64,000 nt of DNA from Intestinibacter bartlettii (lineage in GTDB: Bacteria > Bacillota > Clostridia > Peptostreptococcales > Peptostreptococcaceae): positions 91,876 through 155,875 of the forward strand of contig NZ_JAHLOQ010000002.1 in assembly GCF_018917435.1 (NCBI RefSeq), written 5' to 3'. Within the stretch, counting starts at the first letter, position 1, and each line of letters begins with the position of its first letter. Below the pieces are notes generated by a model that made no database searches, was not told the origin of the DNA, and was given only the letters and a program-made list of their open reading frames with translations. Positions 43,589-52,207 of the stretch are shown in pieces. The position numbers and the translations under genes were made by a program.

Positions 43589-45148
43589 TTATATTTCTTC
43601 TATCTTACAATAATGCTCTTTCTTCTTAGAGTCATAACATATCGCAACTGCTAAGACCTCTTTGTCTTCATTCTCTGCTTTAAACTTTTGTATATATTCT
43701 TTTTCTCTAATTTGATTTATTGCTACATCTGGCACCTCATCTTTTTTAAGTTCTACAATAAACGCTATATCATTTTTTCGTCTTGGGTGGAATGTAAAAT
43801 CCGCATAGCCTTTGCCTGTTTTCTCTTCTCTTTCCACTCTATATGTATCTCTTGCAGATAAATACGCAAGTGTGATTACACATGATAAACTATTTTCGTC
43901 ATTGTATTGAAGAATCGGTATTTCAGAGTTATGGATATCATGCAGTATTTTTTCAACCGTTGCTGTATCTTTGTTTACTGTTGCTTTTAACATAGTTCTT
44001 GAGTTTTCAATTATCTCTGATACATAACCAAATGATTTATCTTTTAGTGCTTTTTCAAACTCAATCATAAGTTCCTTATTTGGTATTTTTAAATATCCAT
44101 CATTATATGATAAAAATCCTAGCACAATCATGGCTGAATATATTTCTTCTTTTGTTTTTGGTGTTCCTTGACCTGCTCTAAATTCTTCGTTTATTATGAT
44201 ATCTATTTCTTCACCTGCAACCATTCTAATTACGTCATCTCTAATTTCTAAAACGTTATATTTTAAGTATTGAGATACTTCATCCATTGCTCCTGTATTT
44301 GTCCAATAACTTTCGCAGTAGTTGTTTTCTAGTGCCTTGACAACAGAACGAGGGTTATAAATTTTTACTCCATTTGCTGTAGTATATCCGTTATACCATA
44401 CTTCGAGTTTTTCAAAATCCATATATTGATTTTCATCACATAATGTTAATACTTCATCAGTAGTAAATCCAAAAAATTCTCCAAATCGTCTATCTTTTAA
44501 AAATGTAAATTCATCAAACATATTAAGTGCCGAACCACTTGAATATCTTTTAATCGGCAATACTCCTGTCATATAACAAAGTAACACATATGGTTTATCT
44601 TTTAATAAAAATGTTAAAAATTCTAAAAAATCATCCTGATTTTCTTGGAATAGCTCTTTGCTGAATATATAGTCCCATTCATCCAATACAAATATAAATT
44701 GGTCGCCCGTACTTTCTAACATATCACCAACTGTAAAAAATTCATTTGGATTTATAGTTGGATAATATTTTATGATATCAGAAATCAAAGATTGTTTTAT
44801 CATATTTATATAGTCATCATATGTTTTTCCACTGTCAGGCATTTTGTTAAAAGATATATTTATCACATTATATTTATTTAAATTTTCATTGTAACTATTA
44901 ACTGTGCTTATTTTTAAATTATCAAAAATATTTTTTGAATCTACTGCTTTTGAATAATATGCTCCTATCATATCTGCAACACTTGTTTTTCCAAATCTTC
45001 TAGGTCTTGTTATGCATAGATATTTACTTCGCTTTCCTATAAGTTTATTTAAACGTTCTATTATTAAAGATTTGTCTACAAAATAATCACTTCTGTATAG
45101 TTCTTCATAATTTTTTAATGATCTATCACTATTTAAATATAACCCCAT
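43589..45148 (-). CDS. AAA-ATPase-like protein with PD-(D/E)XK nuclease domain
   Basis: Protein of 519 aa of the AAA_ATPase_like (PF09820-type)/PDDEXK_9 group, common in Clostridia and Bacteroidetes in many copies. The N-terminal ATPase part has TRPRRFGKTSVADM (about residues 49-62), a degenerate Walker A typical of the group, and Walker B-like FVLDEWD. The C-terminal part (about 420-519) carries GYADFTFHP followed by FIVELKKDE, the D...ExK core of a PD-(D/E)XK nuclease. The physiological role is not known; defence or mobile-element control has been proposed. It is upstream of the PLD-helicase gene on the same strand, separated by a terminator. Confidence 0.88.
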   Translation of the reverse strand: MGLYLNSDRSLKNYEELYRSDYFVDKSLIIERLNKLIGKRSKYLCITRPRRFGKTSVADMIGAYYSKAVDSKNIFDNLKISTVNSYNENLNKYNVINISFNKMPDSGKTYDDYINMIKQSLISDIIKYYPTINPNEFFTVGDMLESTGDQFIFVLDEWDYIFSKELFQENQDDFLEFLTFLLKDKPYVLLCYMTGVLPIKRYSSGSALNMFDEFTFLKDRRFGEFFGFTTDEVLTLCDENQYMDFEKLEVWYNGYTTANGVKIYNPRSVVKALENNYCESYWTNTGAMDEVSQYLKYNVLEIRDDVIRMVAGEEIDIIINEEFRAGQGTPKTKEEIYSAMIVLGFLSYNDGYLKIPNKELMIEFEKALKDKSFGYVSEIIENSRTMLKATVNKDTATVEKILHDIHNSEIPILQYNDENSLSCVITLAYLSARDTYRVEREEKTGKGYADFTFHPRRKNDIAFIVELKKDEVPDVAINQIREKEYIQKFKAENEDKEVLAVAICYDSKKKEHYCKIEEI

Positions 45149-45234
45149 AATTATTCCTCCTCTCTTTGTCGTATAATATACCTATTTTTTAATTATCGTC
45201 TTATTTTTTATAATTATACCATAAGTTTATACAC

Positions 45235-45269
45235 AAAAAAGCTGGTTGCCTAATTTGGCACCAGCTTTT
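45235..45269 (-). terminator. Terminator of nuclease lipoprotein 1 gene
   Basis: AAAGCTGGT-GCC / GGC-ACCAGCTTT stem followed by TTTTTTG on the minus strand. Confidence 0.8.
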
Positions 45270-45311
45270 GCTTTAATGTATTAATTTTTTAATATCTTAT
45301 TTATTTCAAAA

Positions 45312-46394
45312 CTATCTCTTAGCTTTTCTATACCCAGCGTTTATAGCGTCTTGCTCAGTATTAAATATAACTAGATTATCCGAATCTTTCATATCATCAT
45401 AATTTGCTTGGCCTGGGCAGTGATATATTTTTGATTTTGAGTTACCTCTTATCACGCCTTTTGATTGTTGGCTTGAGCTATTGTTTTGTGTTTTATTGTC
45501 GTTTTTGCTACTATTGTTGCTGTTGTTACTGCTATTTTGGCTGTAGCTATTTGAGTTTTGGTTATTGTTATTTTTATTTGAGTTACTAGAATTATATTTA
45601 TTGTTGTTAGAGTTAGATTGATTGTTGTTGCTTGAATTATACTTATTGCTGCTTGTTGTTTGAGCAGGTCTTTCTTCACTACTTAACCAGCTCTCACCTG
45701 TTGCGTAGTCTATTTCGATTCCTGGTTGAACATTGTAAACAAATACATTGAACATTACACCTTCACCGTCATCTTCAACTGAATAAGCTTCCATTTGAAC
45801 ACCTTTTGCAACTAAGTCATCACCATCATAAATAGGAGTAACTCTGTATAATACGTGGTTGTTTGTTTCTTTTACATAGTCGGCAATCATATTTTCAAAT
45901 GGTAACATTCCATCAACATTAAAATATCTAGTTCCTGTAATTAAGTTTCTATCATTTGCATCTTCACCAGCAAGCTGATGTCCTATAAGATGGCATCTGT
46001 TGTATATATATCCGCCGTCTACTAAGCTAGTGTCGTATTTTTTGTTTAACCATCCACTTGGTTTAACACTGCTTATATCGCCTCTTTTTTGAGTTGGCAT
46101 TAAATCTCTACCTATATTTGCATATGCCTCACCGCATCTTCCAAGACTGTCAAGTGGGCTATATTCTTCAAAAGATGTTGTCGTTTTATCTTTATCGTCA
46201 AAATTAGGTACGTTGTTGTTTATCGCTACAAACTCTTCGCCACTATACTCTGGTATATCGTTTAAATTTAACTCTGTGCTATTTGTTGTGCTTACTGATC
46301 CTAATAAGCTATTATTTAAAAGTCCGTCATCCGCCTCGCATCCTACTAACATTAAACTTAGCAAGAATACCATTAAAAATCTCAATAATTTCAT
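45312..46394 (-). CDS. Secreted DNA/RNA non-specific endonuclease lipoprotein, copy 1
   Basis: Exported nuclease of 360 aa. The signal peptide ends in the lipobox LVGC (Cys19), so it is a lipoprotein. The endonuclease NS_2 domain (about residues 75-235) has RCHLIGHQLAG, where RCH takes the place of the DRGH catalytic His of the family, followed by NLITGTRYFN with the metal-binding Asn. A low-complexity Asn/Ser/Lys linker (about 245-310) leads to a C-terminal 45-residue module with IYHCPGQANY and INAGYRKAKR, seen after many secreted nucleases and thought to bind metal or DNA. A paralogue follows upstream at 46540. Likely role: nucleic-acid scavenging outside the cell. Confidence 0.92.
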   Translation of the reverse strand: MKLLRFLMVFLLSLMLVGCEADDGLLNNSLLGSVSTTNSTELNLNDIPEYSGEEFVAINNNVPNFDDKDKTTTSFEEYSPLDSLGRCGEAYANIGRDLMPTQKRGDISSVKPSGWLNKKYDTSLVDGGYIYNRCHLIGHQLAGEDANDRNLITGTRYFNVDGMLPFENMIADYVKETNNHVLYRVTPIYDGDDLVAKGVQMEAYSVEDDGEGVMFNVFVYNVQPGIEIDYATGESWLSSEERPAQTTSSNKYNSSNNNQSNSNNNKYNSSNSNKNNNNQNSNSYSQNSSNNSNNSSKNDNKTQNNSSSQQSKGVIRGNSKSKIYHCPGQANYDDMKDSDNLVIFNTEQDAINAGYRKAKR

Positions 46395-46539
46395 CTGTCT
46401 ATTTCCTTCCTCATCTATATCACTTTTGTCGTGATTAAATTATCTGTTGCATGTATTTAAACGTCCTATTTAGACATAAAATTATCCATAAAGCAAATGA
46501 CTTGTTTGGTTATTTAATTGTAAATTGCAGATTATATAT

Positions 46540-47511
46540 TTATCTTTTTGCTTTTCTGTATCCAGCGTTTATTGCATCTTGTTCACTATGAAAAATTACT
46601 AAGTGTGGTGAATCTTTCATTTCGTCATAAGCTGCTTGGCCTGGACAGTGGTATATTTTTGATTTTGAGTTCCCTCTTATTTCAACCTTGCTGTTTGAAC
46701 TAGATTGATTATTTTGTGTGTTTTGTTCTGTGTTATCGTTGCTTTCTTGTTGTGATGTTTGGTTGCTGTTAGTTTCACCATCTTTGCTAAGTTCGCTGTT
46801 TCCTGTAGCATAATCAATTGTTATACCTGGTTGTACATTATAAACAAAGACATTAAACATTACACTTTCACCGTCATCTTCAACTGAATAAGCCTCCATT
46901 TGAACTCCTTTTGCAACTAAGTCATCACCATCATAAATAGGAGTAACTCTGTATAAAACATGGTTGTTTGTTTCTTTTACATAGTCACAAACCATATTTT
47001 CAAATGGCAACATTCCCTCAACATTAAAATATCTAGTTCCTGTAATCAAGTTTTTCTCGTTGGCATCTTCACCAGCAAGTTGATGACCTATAAGGTGGCA
47101 TCTGTTGTATATGTACCCGCCATCGACTAATGTAGTGTCGTATTTTTTATTTATCCATCCGCTTGGTTTTACACTGCTTATATCGCCTCTTTTTTCTGTT
47201 GGCATTAGGTCCTTGCCTATGTTAGCATATGCAACACCGCATCTTCCCAAACTGTCTAAATCACTGTATGTCTCGAAAGACTTCGTTGTCTTATCTTTAT
47301 CGTCAAAATCAGGCACATTATTATATAATGCAACAAAAGGTTCCCCCGGATATTCTGGCAAGTTTTCTAGTGTTATACCTTTGTCTCTGCCATCATCCAT
47401 GTTGCTACTTTGTGATATATTTGTATTGCTGTTTGATTGATTATCACTTTGGCTACATCCAACTAAAGTCAGACACAAAATGAAGACCATCAAAAATCTC
47501 ACTATCTTCAT
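46540..47511 (-). CDS. Secreted DNA/RNA non-specific endonuclease lipoprotein, copy 2
   Basis: Paralogue of copy 1 (323 aa) with lipobox LVGC (Cys19), the RCHLIGHQLAG active-site segment, NLITGTRYFN and the same C-terminal IYHCPGQAAY/AGYRKAKR module. The nuclease domains are nearly the same; the signal peptides and linkers differ. Here the linker is shorter and Gln/Asn/Ser-rich. The two genes are in tandem with about 145 bp between them and each has its own ribosome site (GGGGGAG here), so this is a tandem duplication kept for dose or for different localisation. Copy 2 is transcribed first. No terminator was seen between the two, so they may be co-transcribed. Confidence 0.92.
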   Translation of the reverse strand: MKIVRFLMVFILCLTLVGCSQSDNQSNSNTNISQSSNMDDGRDKGITLENLPEYPGEPFVALYNNVPDFDDKDKTTKSFETYSDLDSLGRCGVAYANIGKDLMPTEKRGDISSVKPSGWINKKYDTTLVDGGYIYNRCHLIGHQLAGEDANEKNLITGTRYFNVEGMLPFENMVCDYVKETNNHVLYRVTPIYDGDDLVAKGVQMEAYSVEDDGESVMFNVFVYNVQPGITIDYATGNSELSKDGETNSNQTSQQESNDNTEQNTQNNQSSSNSKVEIRGNSKSKIYHCPGQAAYDEMKDSPHLVIFHSEQDAINAGYRKAKR

Positions 47512-47605
47512 ATTTTCTCCCCCTATACAAGCAATCTCTTGTTCAAAAATACTAATAACTTTAATTATCTACTTTATAGATATTATTTCTTTCTATTATA
47601 AATAT

Positions 47606-48022
47606 CTATTTTTTTAAAATAATTTTTTTGGTGATTTTCTCATGTGAGTTTCCTTCAAATTCTTCCTCAGAAACAACTTCCCAATTGCCATCTTCAAAGT
47701 CGATATCAAATTTTAAGTCGCTCGGATATCTTCTGTTCCAATAGTAAACAATCATCTTGTTGATTTCTGATTCAAATTTGCCCAATTGTTTGTCTTCAAT
47801 AAACTGAAGATTTTCCTTATCACAAACAGGCAAGTCTTCTCTTACAACAATATCTACTTCTGGGTTGTCTTTTTCAAACATCTTAAAAGAATATGCATTC
47901 ATTATAAGACTTTTGCCGTCCATATTTTTGTAGATATCTTCTCTTATTGCTACATCTTGACTCAGTCTTCTTTTGTTGAACATCATTCCATTTTTGTCTT
48001 CTAAACAAACAATTAAATTCAT
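47606..48022 (-). CDS. Conserved hypothetical protein, 138 aa
   Basis: Cytoplasmic protein without signal or membrane helix. The N-terminus MNLIVCLEDKNGMMFNKRRLSQD has the look of a dihydrofolate-reductase-like first strand and loop, and relatives of this size in Clostridia are often annotated ribonuclease Z, a label I cannot support: the metallo-beta-lactamase HxHxDH motif is absent. The C-terminal GNSHEKITKKI is distinctive. AGGAGG lies close to the ATG. The gene stands alone on the minus strand between the aldolase gene with its repeat block and the nuclease pair. Function unknown. Confidence 0.75.
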   Translation of the reverse strand: MNLIVCLEDKNGMMFNKRRLSQDVAIREDIYKNMDGKSLIMNAYSFKMFEKDNPEVDIVVREDLPVCDKENLQFIEDKQLGKFESEINKMIVYYWNRRYPSDLKFDIDFEDGNWEVVSEEEFEGNSHEKITKKIILKK

Positions 48023-48078
48023 TTTCGTTCCTCCTCTCCATACTCTCCATTATAATTAATATACATATTTTTAGCAAA

Positions 48079-48186
48079 TAAGATTCGCTGCGCTCATATC
48101 GGCAACGGGATGCCTTTTCTGCCACTGAAGGTAACTCCGTTACTTAAAATTTACTTCGTTCATGGCGCCAACGAGTTTCCGTTGCT
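48079..48186 (-). repeat. Two tandem units of the dispersed repeat family (site B)
   Basis: On the minus strand unit B2 (48145-48186) begins AGCAACGGAAACTCGTTGG and ends ATGAACGAAGTAAATTTTA; unit B1 (48079-48144) begins AGTAACGGAGTTACC and ends CGTTGCCGATATGAGCGCAG. B1 carries the longer insert also found in A2. As at site A, the pair begins directly after the T-tract of a minus-strand terminator, here that of the aldolase gene. Confidence 0.75.
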
Positions 48187-48187
48187 T

Positions 48188-48223
48188 AAAAAAGGAGATA
48201 CTTTATTTTCTAGTATCCCCTTT
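48188..48223 (-). terminator. Terminator of the aldolase gene
   Basis: GGGGATACTA / AGTATCTCC stem followed by TTTTTT on the minus strand; the repeat family unit B2 starts right after it. Confidence 0.8.
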
Positions 48224-48264
48224 AAAAAAATGTTTATATTTTATTTATATTTATTTAATTAATC

Positions 48265-49152
48265 TTATTTTATAGATGCTTGGTAGATTCCATCTATTGA
48301 TTCTTCTAATAAATCGTCGAATTCTTTTTCAGTTTGACCAACGTTTAGTCCTTCTGTTAAAGCTCTTGAGAAACTTGCTATAAGTCCTGGATTTTTTGCA
48401 AGTTTTTCATTTGATTCTGCTCTTGTGTATCCACCTGATAAAGCTACTACTCTAAGTACGTTGTCGTGTGCGATAACGTCAGAATAGAATCCTTCTACTG
48501 ATGGTATAGTAAGTTTAAGCATAACTTTTTGGTCTTTATCTAATTTATCTAAATTAGCGAATATTTCTTTTTTAAGTATTTCTTCGCATTTTTCTTTGTC
48601 TTCACTGTGGATATCTACTTCTGGTTCGATTATAGGAACTAATCCGTAAGATATTATTTTTTTAGCTATGTCAAATTGTTGGTCTACTATAGCTTTTATT
48701 CCTTCTTCGTTGGCAGATTTTATAACAGAACGCATTTTTGTTCCGAAAACGTGTTTGTCTATACCTCTTTTTAGTAATCCGTCCAAATCAGGTATATCTT
48801 TCATAAGTTGAACACCGTTTTCTTCAGGTTTAAGACCTTTGTCAACTTTTAAGAAAGGAATTATGCCTTTTTCTTCCCACAAATAATCAGCTGTAAATTT
48901 ATCATCTATTTTTCTGTCTATTGTTTTTTCAAATAAAATCGCACCGATAACTTTATCTCCAGTAAATGAAGGACTTTTTATTATTCTTGTTCTCATTTCG
49001 TGAACTAAATCAAACATTTCATCATCTGTGCTGTATTTATCTTCTGGTATGCCATATAATCTAAGTGCTTTTGGTGTGCTTCCGCCGCTTTGGTCTAATG
49101 CTGCAATAAAGCCTTTTTTAGATTTCATTTGTTCTAATTGTTTTTCATTCAT
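48265..49152 (-). CDS. fda: Fructose-bisphosphate aldolase class I
   Basis: Glycolytic enzyme splitting fructose 1,6-bisphosphate through a Schiff base. 295 aa matches the short bacterial class I enzymes of Staphylococcus/Clostridium type. Family segments: [17 protein letters not shown] at the N-terminus, [25 protein letters not shown], and [11 protein letters not shown] with the lysine expected to form the Schiff base; [12 protein letters not shown] binds phosphate. AGGAGG is present before the ATG. Monocistronic, with a terminator at 48188-48223. Independent of the metal-requiring class II enzymes usual in anaerobes, it may allow flux under metal limitation. Confidence 0.95.
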   Translation of the reverse strand: MNEKQLEQMKSKKGFIAALDQSGGSTPKALRLYGIPEDKYSTDDEMFDLVHEMRTRIIKSPSFTGDKVIGAILFEKTIDRKIDDKFTADYLWEEKGIIPFLKVDKGLKPEENGVQLMKDIPDLDGLLKRGIDKHVFGTKMRSVIKSANEEGIKAIVDQQFDIAKKIISYGLVPIIEPEVDIHSEDKEKCEEILKKEIFANLDKLDKDQKVMLKLTIPSVEGFYSDVIAHDNVLRVVALSGGYTRAESNEKLAKNPGLIASFSRALTEGLNVGQTEKEFDDLLEESIDGIYQASIK

Positions 49153-49403
49153 AATATGGATTCCTCCTAATTTTTTTATTATTTAGTGATGTCGTAATCC
49201 TATTATTTAATGTTGTTTTTTTATTAATTAGTATATAATTTTTTGCCAATAAACACCATTTTCGTTGCAATATTAACTTTACAATACTATATGTTCTATA
49301 CTATTTTTAATAATCCTCCTTTATCCTACAATTTTTTCAATAATTATGAGTATCTTTTATTACATTGAATTTTTTGTAGAATAAAGGAGAGAATGAATTA
49401 CAA

Positions 49404-51242
49404 TTAGCTAGCTATAAAGAATCTCTTATACCATACTAAGAATACATAGATAGTATAAATTTTTCTTGCATTATTGCATCTATCATGGAAATGATCATCT
49501 AATAATTTAACTATTTTTTCAGTATCGAAGAATTCACTAGCATAATCACTTGTAAATGCTTCTTTAACCATATCATAGTATTTTTGTTCTTTGAACCAGA
49601 ATCTTATTGGAACAGGGAATCCTTTCTTTTGTCTTTTCGCCCATTCTTCTGGTAATACTTCTTTTGCTGCATATCTAAGTGCAACTTTAGTAGTTTCGTC
49701 ATTAACTTTATATTTAGTTGGTATAACTTCACCAACTTTCATAACTTCTTTGTCTAAAAATGGTACTCTAAGTTCGATAGAGTGAGCCATACTCATTTTG
49801 TCTGCTTTAAGAAGTATATCTCCTGCTAACCATAGTTTTAAATCTAGGTATTGCTTTTTAGTCACATCATCTTGATTTTTTACTCTGTCATATACAGGTT
49901 TAGTAATATCTTTTACTGATGGTGATTTTTGATATGGAGCTTTTAATACATCTACTGCTTCTCTTTCTTCAAATATTTGAGCTTGTCCTATGAATGTGTC
50001 CTCAACTGGTGAGCCACCTCTTATAAGAGTAGTTCTACCTTTGAAGTAAGGCATTTTTTTCGCAACTTTTGCGACTGGTTTTCTTATAAATGCTGGTAGT
50101 TTTTTATATTTTTTAAGTTTTGGATCATCATCATACCATTCGTATCCACCAAATATTTCGTCTGCACCTTCTCCAGATAAAACAACTGTTACGTGTTCTC
50201 TAGCAAGTTTTGCTAAGAAGTATAGTGGTACTGAAGATGGATTTGATTGTGGTTCATCCATGTGGTATTGAATAGTTGGTAACATTTCAAAACATTCATC
50301 AGCAGTTATTGTTTTTCTTACGTTTTCTATTCCTAATATGTCAGATAAGTCTTTTGCTAAGTCTGACTCGTCGAAGTTTTCTTGTTCAAATCCAACTGAG
50401 AAAGTCTTTTGTGGCATTAAACATTTTGCTATGTAACTTGAGTCTACCCCACCTGATAAGAATGAACCTAGTGGCACTTCACTGTGGCTGTGTACTTCTA
50501 CTGACTCGCTAACTGCATCTTGGATTCTTTTTATACTTTCTTCTAAGCTTATATCTTCTTGGTTAAATTCTACATCCCAGTATTTTTCTATTTTTAATTC
50601 TCCATCTTTGTAAACCATGAAGTGTCCTGGTCTTAATTTAAAAACACCCTTGAAGAATGTTTCATCTAATACTGAATATTGGAATGTTAAATATGGTTTT
50701 AATGCTTCTTTATTTACTTCTTTTTTGAAGTTAGGATGCATTAATAAACTTTTTATTTCTGATCCAAATATTAAACTTTGTTGTCCGTCTTTTTCAACTT
50801 GTGTATAGTAGAATGGTTTTATACCAAAATGGTCTCTTGCGGCAAATAGAGTTTGTTCATTTTTGTCCCAAATTGCAAAGGCAAACATACCTCTTAATTT
50901 TTTAACCATGTCATTTTTACAATCTTCATAAAGATGTATTAATACTTCACTATCTGTTTCTGTTTTAAATATATGTCCTTTTTTAATTAAGTCTTCTCTT
51001 AATTCTTGATAATTGTATATTTCTCCGTTGAAAACTAAAGCTAAGCTTCCATCTTCGTTGTATAATGGTTGTAGACCATTTCCTACACCTATTATACTAA
51101 GTCTTCTAAATCCTAAAGCGGCGTTATCATCTATATACTCTCCACTTTCATCTGGACCTCTATGGATTATTTCATCCATCATACTTTCCAAAACATTTTT
51201 CTTATTCGGTATATTATCTATAAATCCCGAAAATCCACACAT
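49404..51242 (-). CDS. asnB: Asparagine synthetase (glutamine-hydrolysing)
   Basis: Cytoplasmic enzyme of 612 aa. The N-terminal class II glutaminase begins MCGFSGF, with the catalytic Cys2 exposed after removal of Met1, and has the substrate-binding RGPDESG and FNGEIYNY segments. The C-terminal synthetase (about residues 215-600) has the pyrophosphate loop SGGVDSS and LSGEGADEIFGGYEWY. This is the AsnB type with an interdomain ammonia tunnel. Ribosome site GGAGGGGAG. No T-box is seen in the 210 bp upstream, so unlike asnA it seems not to sense tRNA-Asn directly. The window thus holds both an ammonia-dependent and a glutamine-dependent synthetase. Confidence 0.96.
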   Translation of the reverse strand: MCGFSGFIDNIPNKKNVLESMMDEIIHRGPDESGEYIDDNAALGFRRLSIIGVGNGLQPLYNEDGSLALVFNGEIYNYQELREDLIKKGHIFKTETDSEVLIHLYEDCKNDMVKKLRGMFAFAIWDKNEQTLFAARDHFGIKPFYYTQVEKDGQQSLIFGSEIKSLLMHPNFKKEVNKEALKPYLTFQYSVLDETFFKGVFKLRPGHFMVYKDGELKIEKYWDVEFNQEDISLEESIKRIQDAVSESVEVHSHSEVPLGSFLSGGVDSSYIAKCLMPQKTFSVGFEQENFDESDLAKDLSDILGIENVRKTITADECFEMLPTIQYHMDEPQSNPSSVPLYFLAKLAREHVTVVLSGEGADEIFGGYEWYDDDPKLKKYKKLPAFIRKPVAKVAKKMPYFKGRTTLIRGGSPVEDTFIGQAQIFEEREAVDVLKAPYQKSPSVKDITKPVYDRVKNQDDVTKKQYLDLKLWLAGDILLKADKMSMAHSIELRVPFLDKEVMKVGEVIPTKYKVNDETTKVALRYAAKEVLPEEWAKRQKKGFPVPIRFWFKEQKYYDMVKEAFTSDYASEFFDTEKIVKLLDDHFHDRCNNARKIYTIYVFLVWYKRFFIAS

Positions 51243-51451
51243 AAATTTCTCCCCTCCAGCTAATGTTTCAATAAATCATTAATTTTGATGTTTTTTATTT
51301 TTTTAGTAATTTGTTGCATATTTCTAAACTATTAATTAGTTTTTATTTTCATTATTTTTTATGTTTAGCAAATCCTCATTCGTTTGAATATACCATAAAA
51401 TCACATATCTTTCCATATTTTTTTCAAATTGTAATTTTTTTGTAGGAAAAC

Positions 51452-52105
51452 CTACTTCATATCAAATGTATTTGACCCCTTATCAAGACCTGCGATTTGA
51501 GCCAATCTTTCCACCCCTACTGAGGCAATTGTGACTATGCTCTCTTCATGGATAAAGTCTGTAGATCCTAAATCAAAAAGCATACTTGCTCTAGCTTCAA
51601 ACTCATCATCTTCATCCCAAAATAAAAACTGGATTGGTATACATTCAAATGCCTTAATTTCATATCCCATATCTGATGCTTTAATCCTTTTTCCTCCAAT
51701 TTTCTCGCAAGCATCTTTTAATTTATCCATATGCCCCGCGAATGTATTTGCAAAAGGTTCAAGCACACTTTTTATAAATGCTGGCTTAAATTGAGATGTG
51801 TTTTTTAACTTTTCAAAAGTAACCCATTCTCCCCTTATTTTTGCGTAAGGTTTTACATAATAAAAGAGAAGATATATATTGAATTTTTCTGATACAGAGA
51901 TAGGTAAATCGTCCTCCATAGCGATTATTTCTCCAGTTTGTTTATGTACTCCAAACTTTCTTCCAAAGTGATATATAGTTAGATAGTCCCCTTCAATTTT
52001 GATTTCTGGCAAAATTTCCATCAATTTTTGTTTATCCATTTTTACAAAAACTTCCTGCCATTTTAGACATGCACTTTCATAATTTGACGTTATTTTCTTT
52101 TTCAT
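51452..52105 (-). CDS. DUF3786 family protein
   Basis: Cytoplasmic protein of 217 aa that matches the DUF3786 pattern: a Trp-containing N-terminal helix, YHFGRKFGVHKQTGE, LLFYYVKPYAKIRGEWVTFEKL, and PIQFLFWDEDDEFEARASMLFDLGSTDFIH. The family occurs in anaerobes and is often close to corrinoid or acetyl-CoA pathway genes; no such neighbours are present here. The biochemical role is unknown. GGGGAG precedes the ATG. It sits between asnB and the O-acylation pair. Confidence 0.85.
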   Translation of the reverse strand: MKKKITSNYESACLKWQEVFVKMDKQKLMEILPEIKIEGDYLTIYHFGRKFGVHKQTGEIIAMEDDLPISVSEKFNIYLLFYYVKPYAKIRGEWVTFEKLKNTSQFKPAFIKSVLEPFANTFAGHMDKLKDACEKIGGKRIKASDMGYEIKAFECIPIQFLFWDEDDEFEARASMLFDLGSTDFIHEESIVTIASVGVERLAQIAGLDKGSNTFDMK

Positions 52106-52207
52106 ATTATTTCTCCCCTAAATCAAACATTTTTCCATAATATACATAAAATAATATCACCTTTTATTCTACATCTAAAGTCTATTTTTGTAAAATTTCT
52201 AACTTAA

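Noticed and set aside
45452..45679. Minus-strand open frame of 75 codons within nuclease copy 1
   Set aside because: It is an out-of-frame reading of the low-complexity Asn/Ser linker of the nuclease and has no start signal.
47606..48022. Ribonuclease Z
   Set aside because: Relatives carry this label, but the protein has no HxHxDH metallo-beta-lactamase motif and is too short.
47883..48125. Minus-strand open frame of 80 codons starting MAEKASRCRYERSE
   Set aside because: It begins inside the repeat unit B1, has no ribosome site, and overlaps the 138-aa gene, which has a strong AGGAGG.
51243..51451. Possible T-box or terminator upstream of asnB
   Set aside because: No GGTGGTACCGCGG-type sequence and no antiterminator stem; only AT-rich sequence and a short GTAGG/CCTAC stem overlapping the next stop codon, followed by A residues rather than T residues on the relevant strand.
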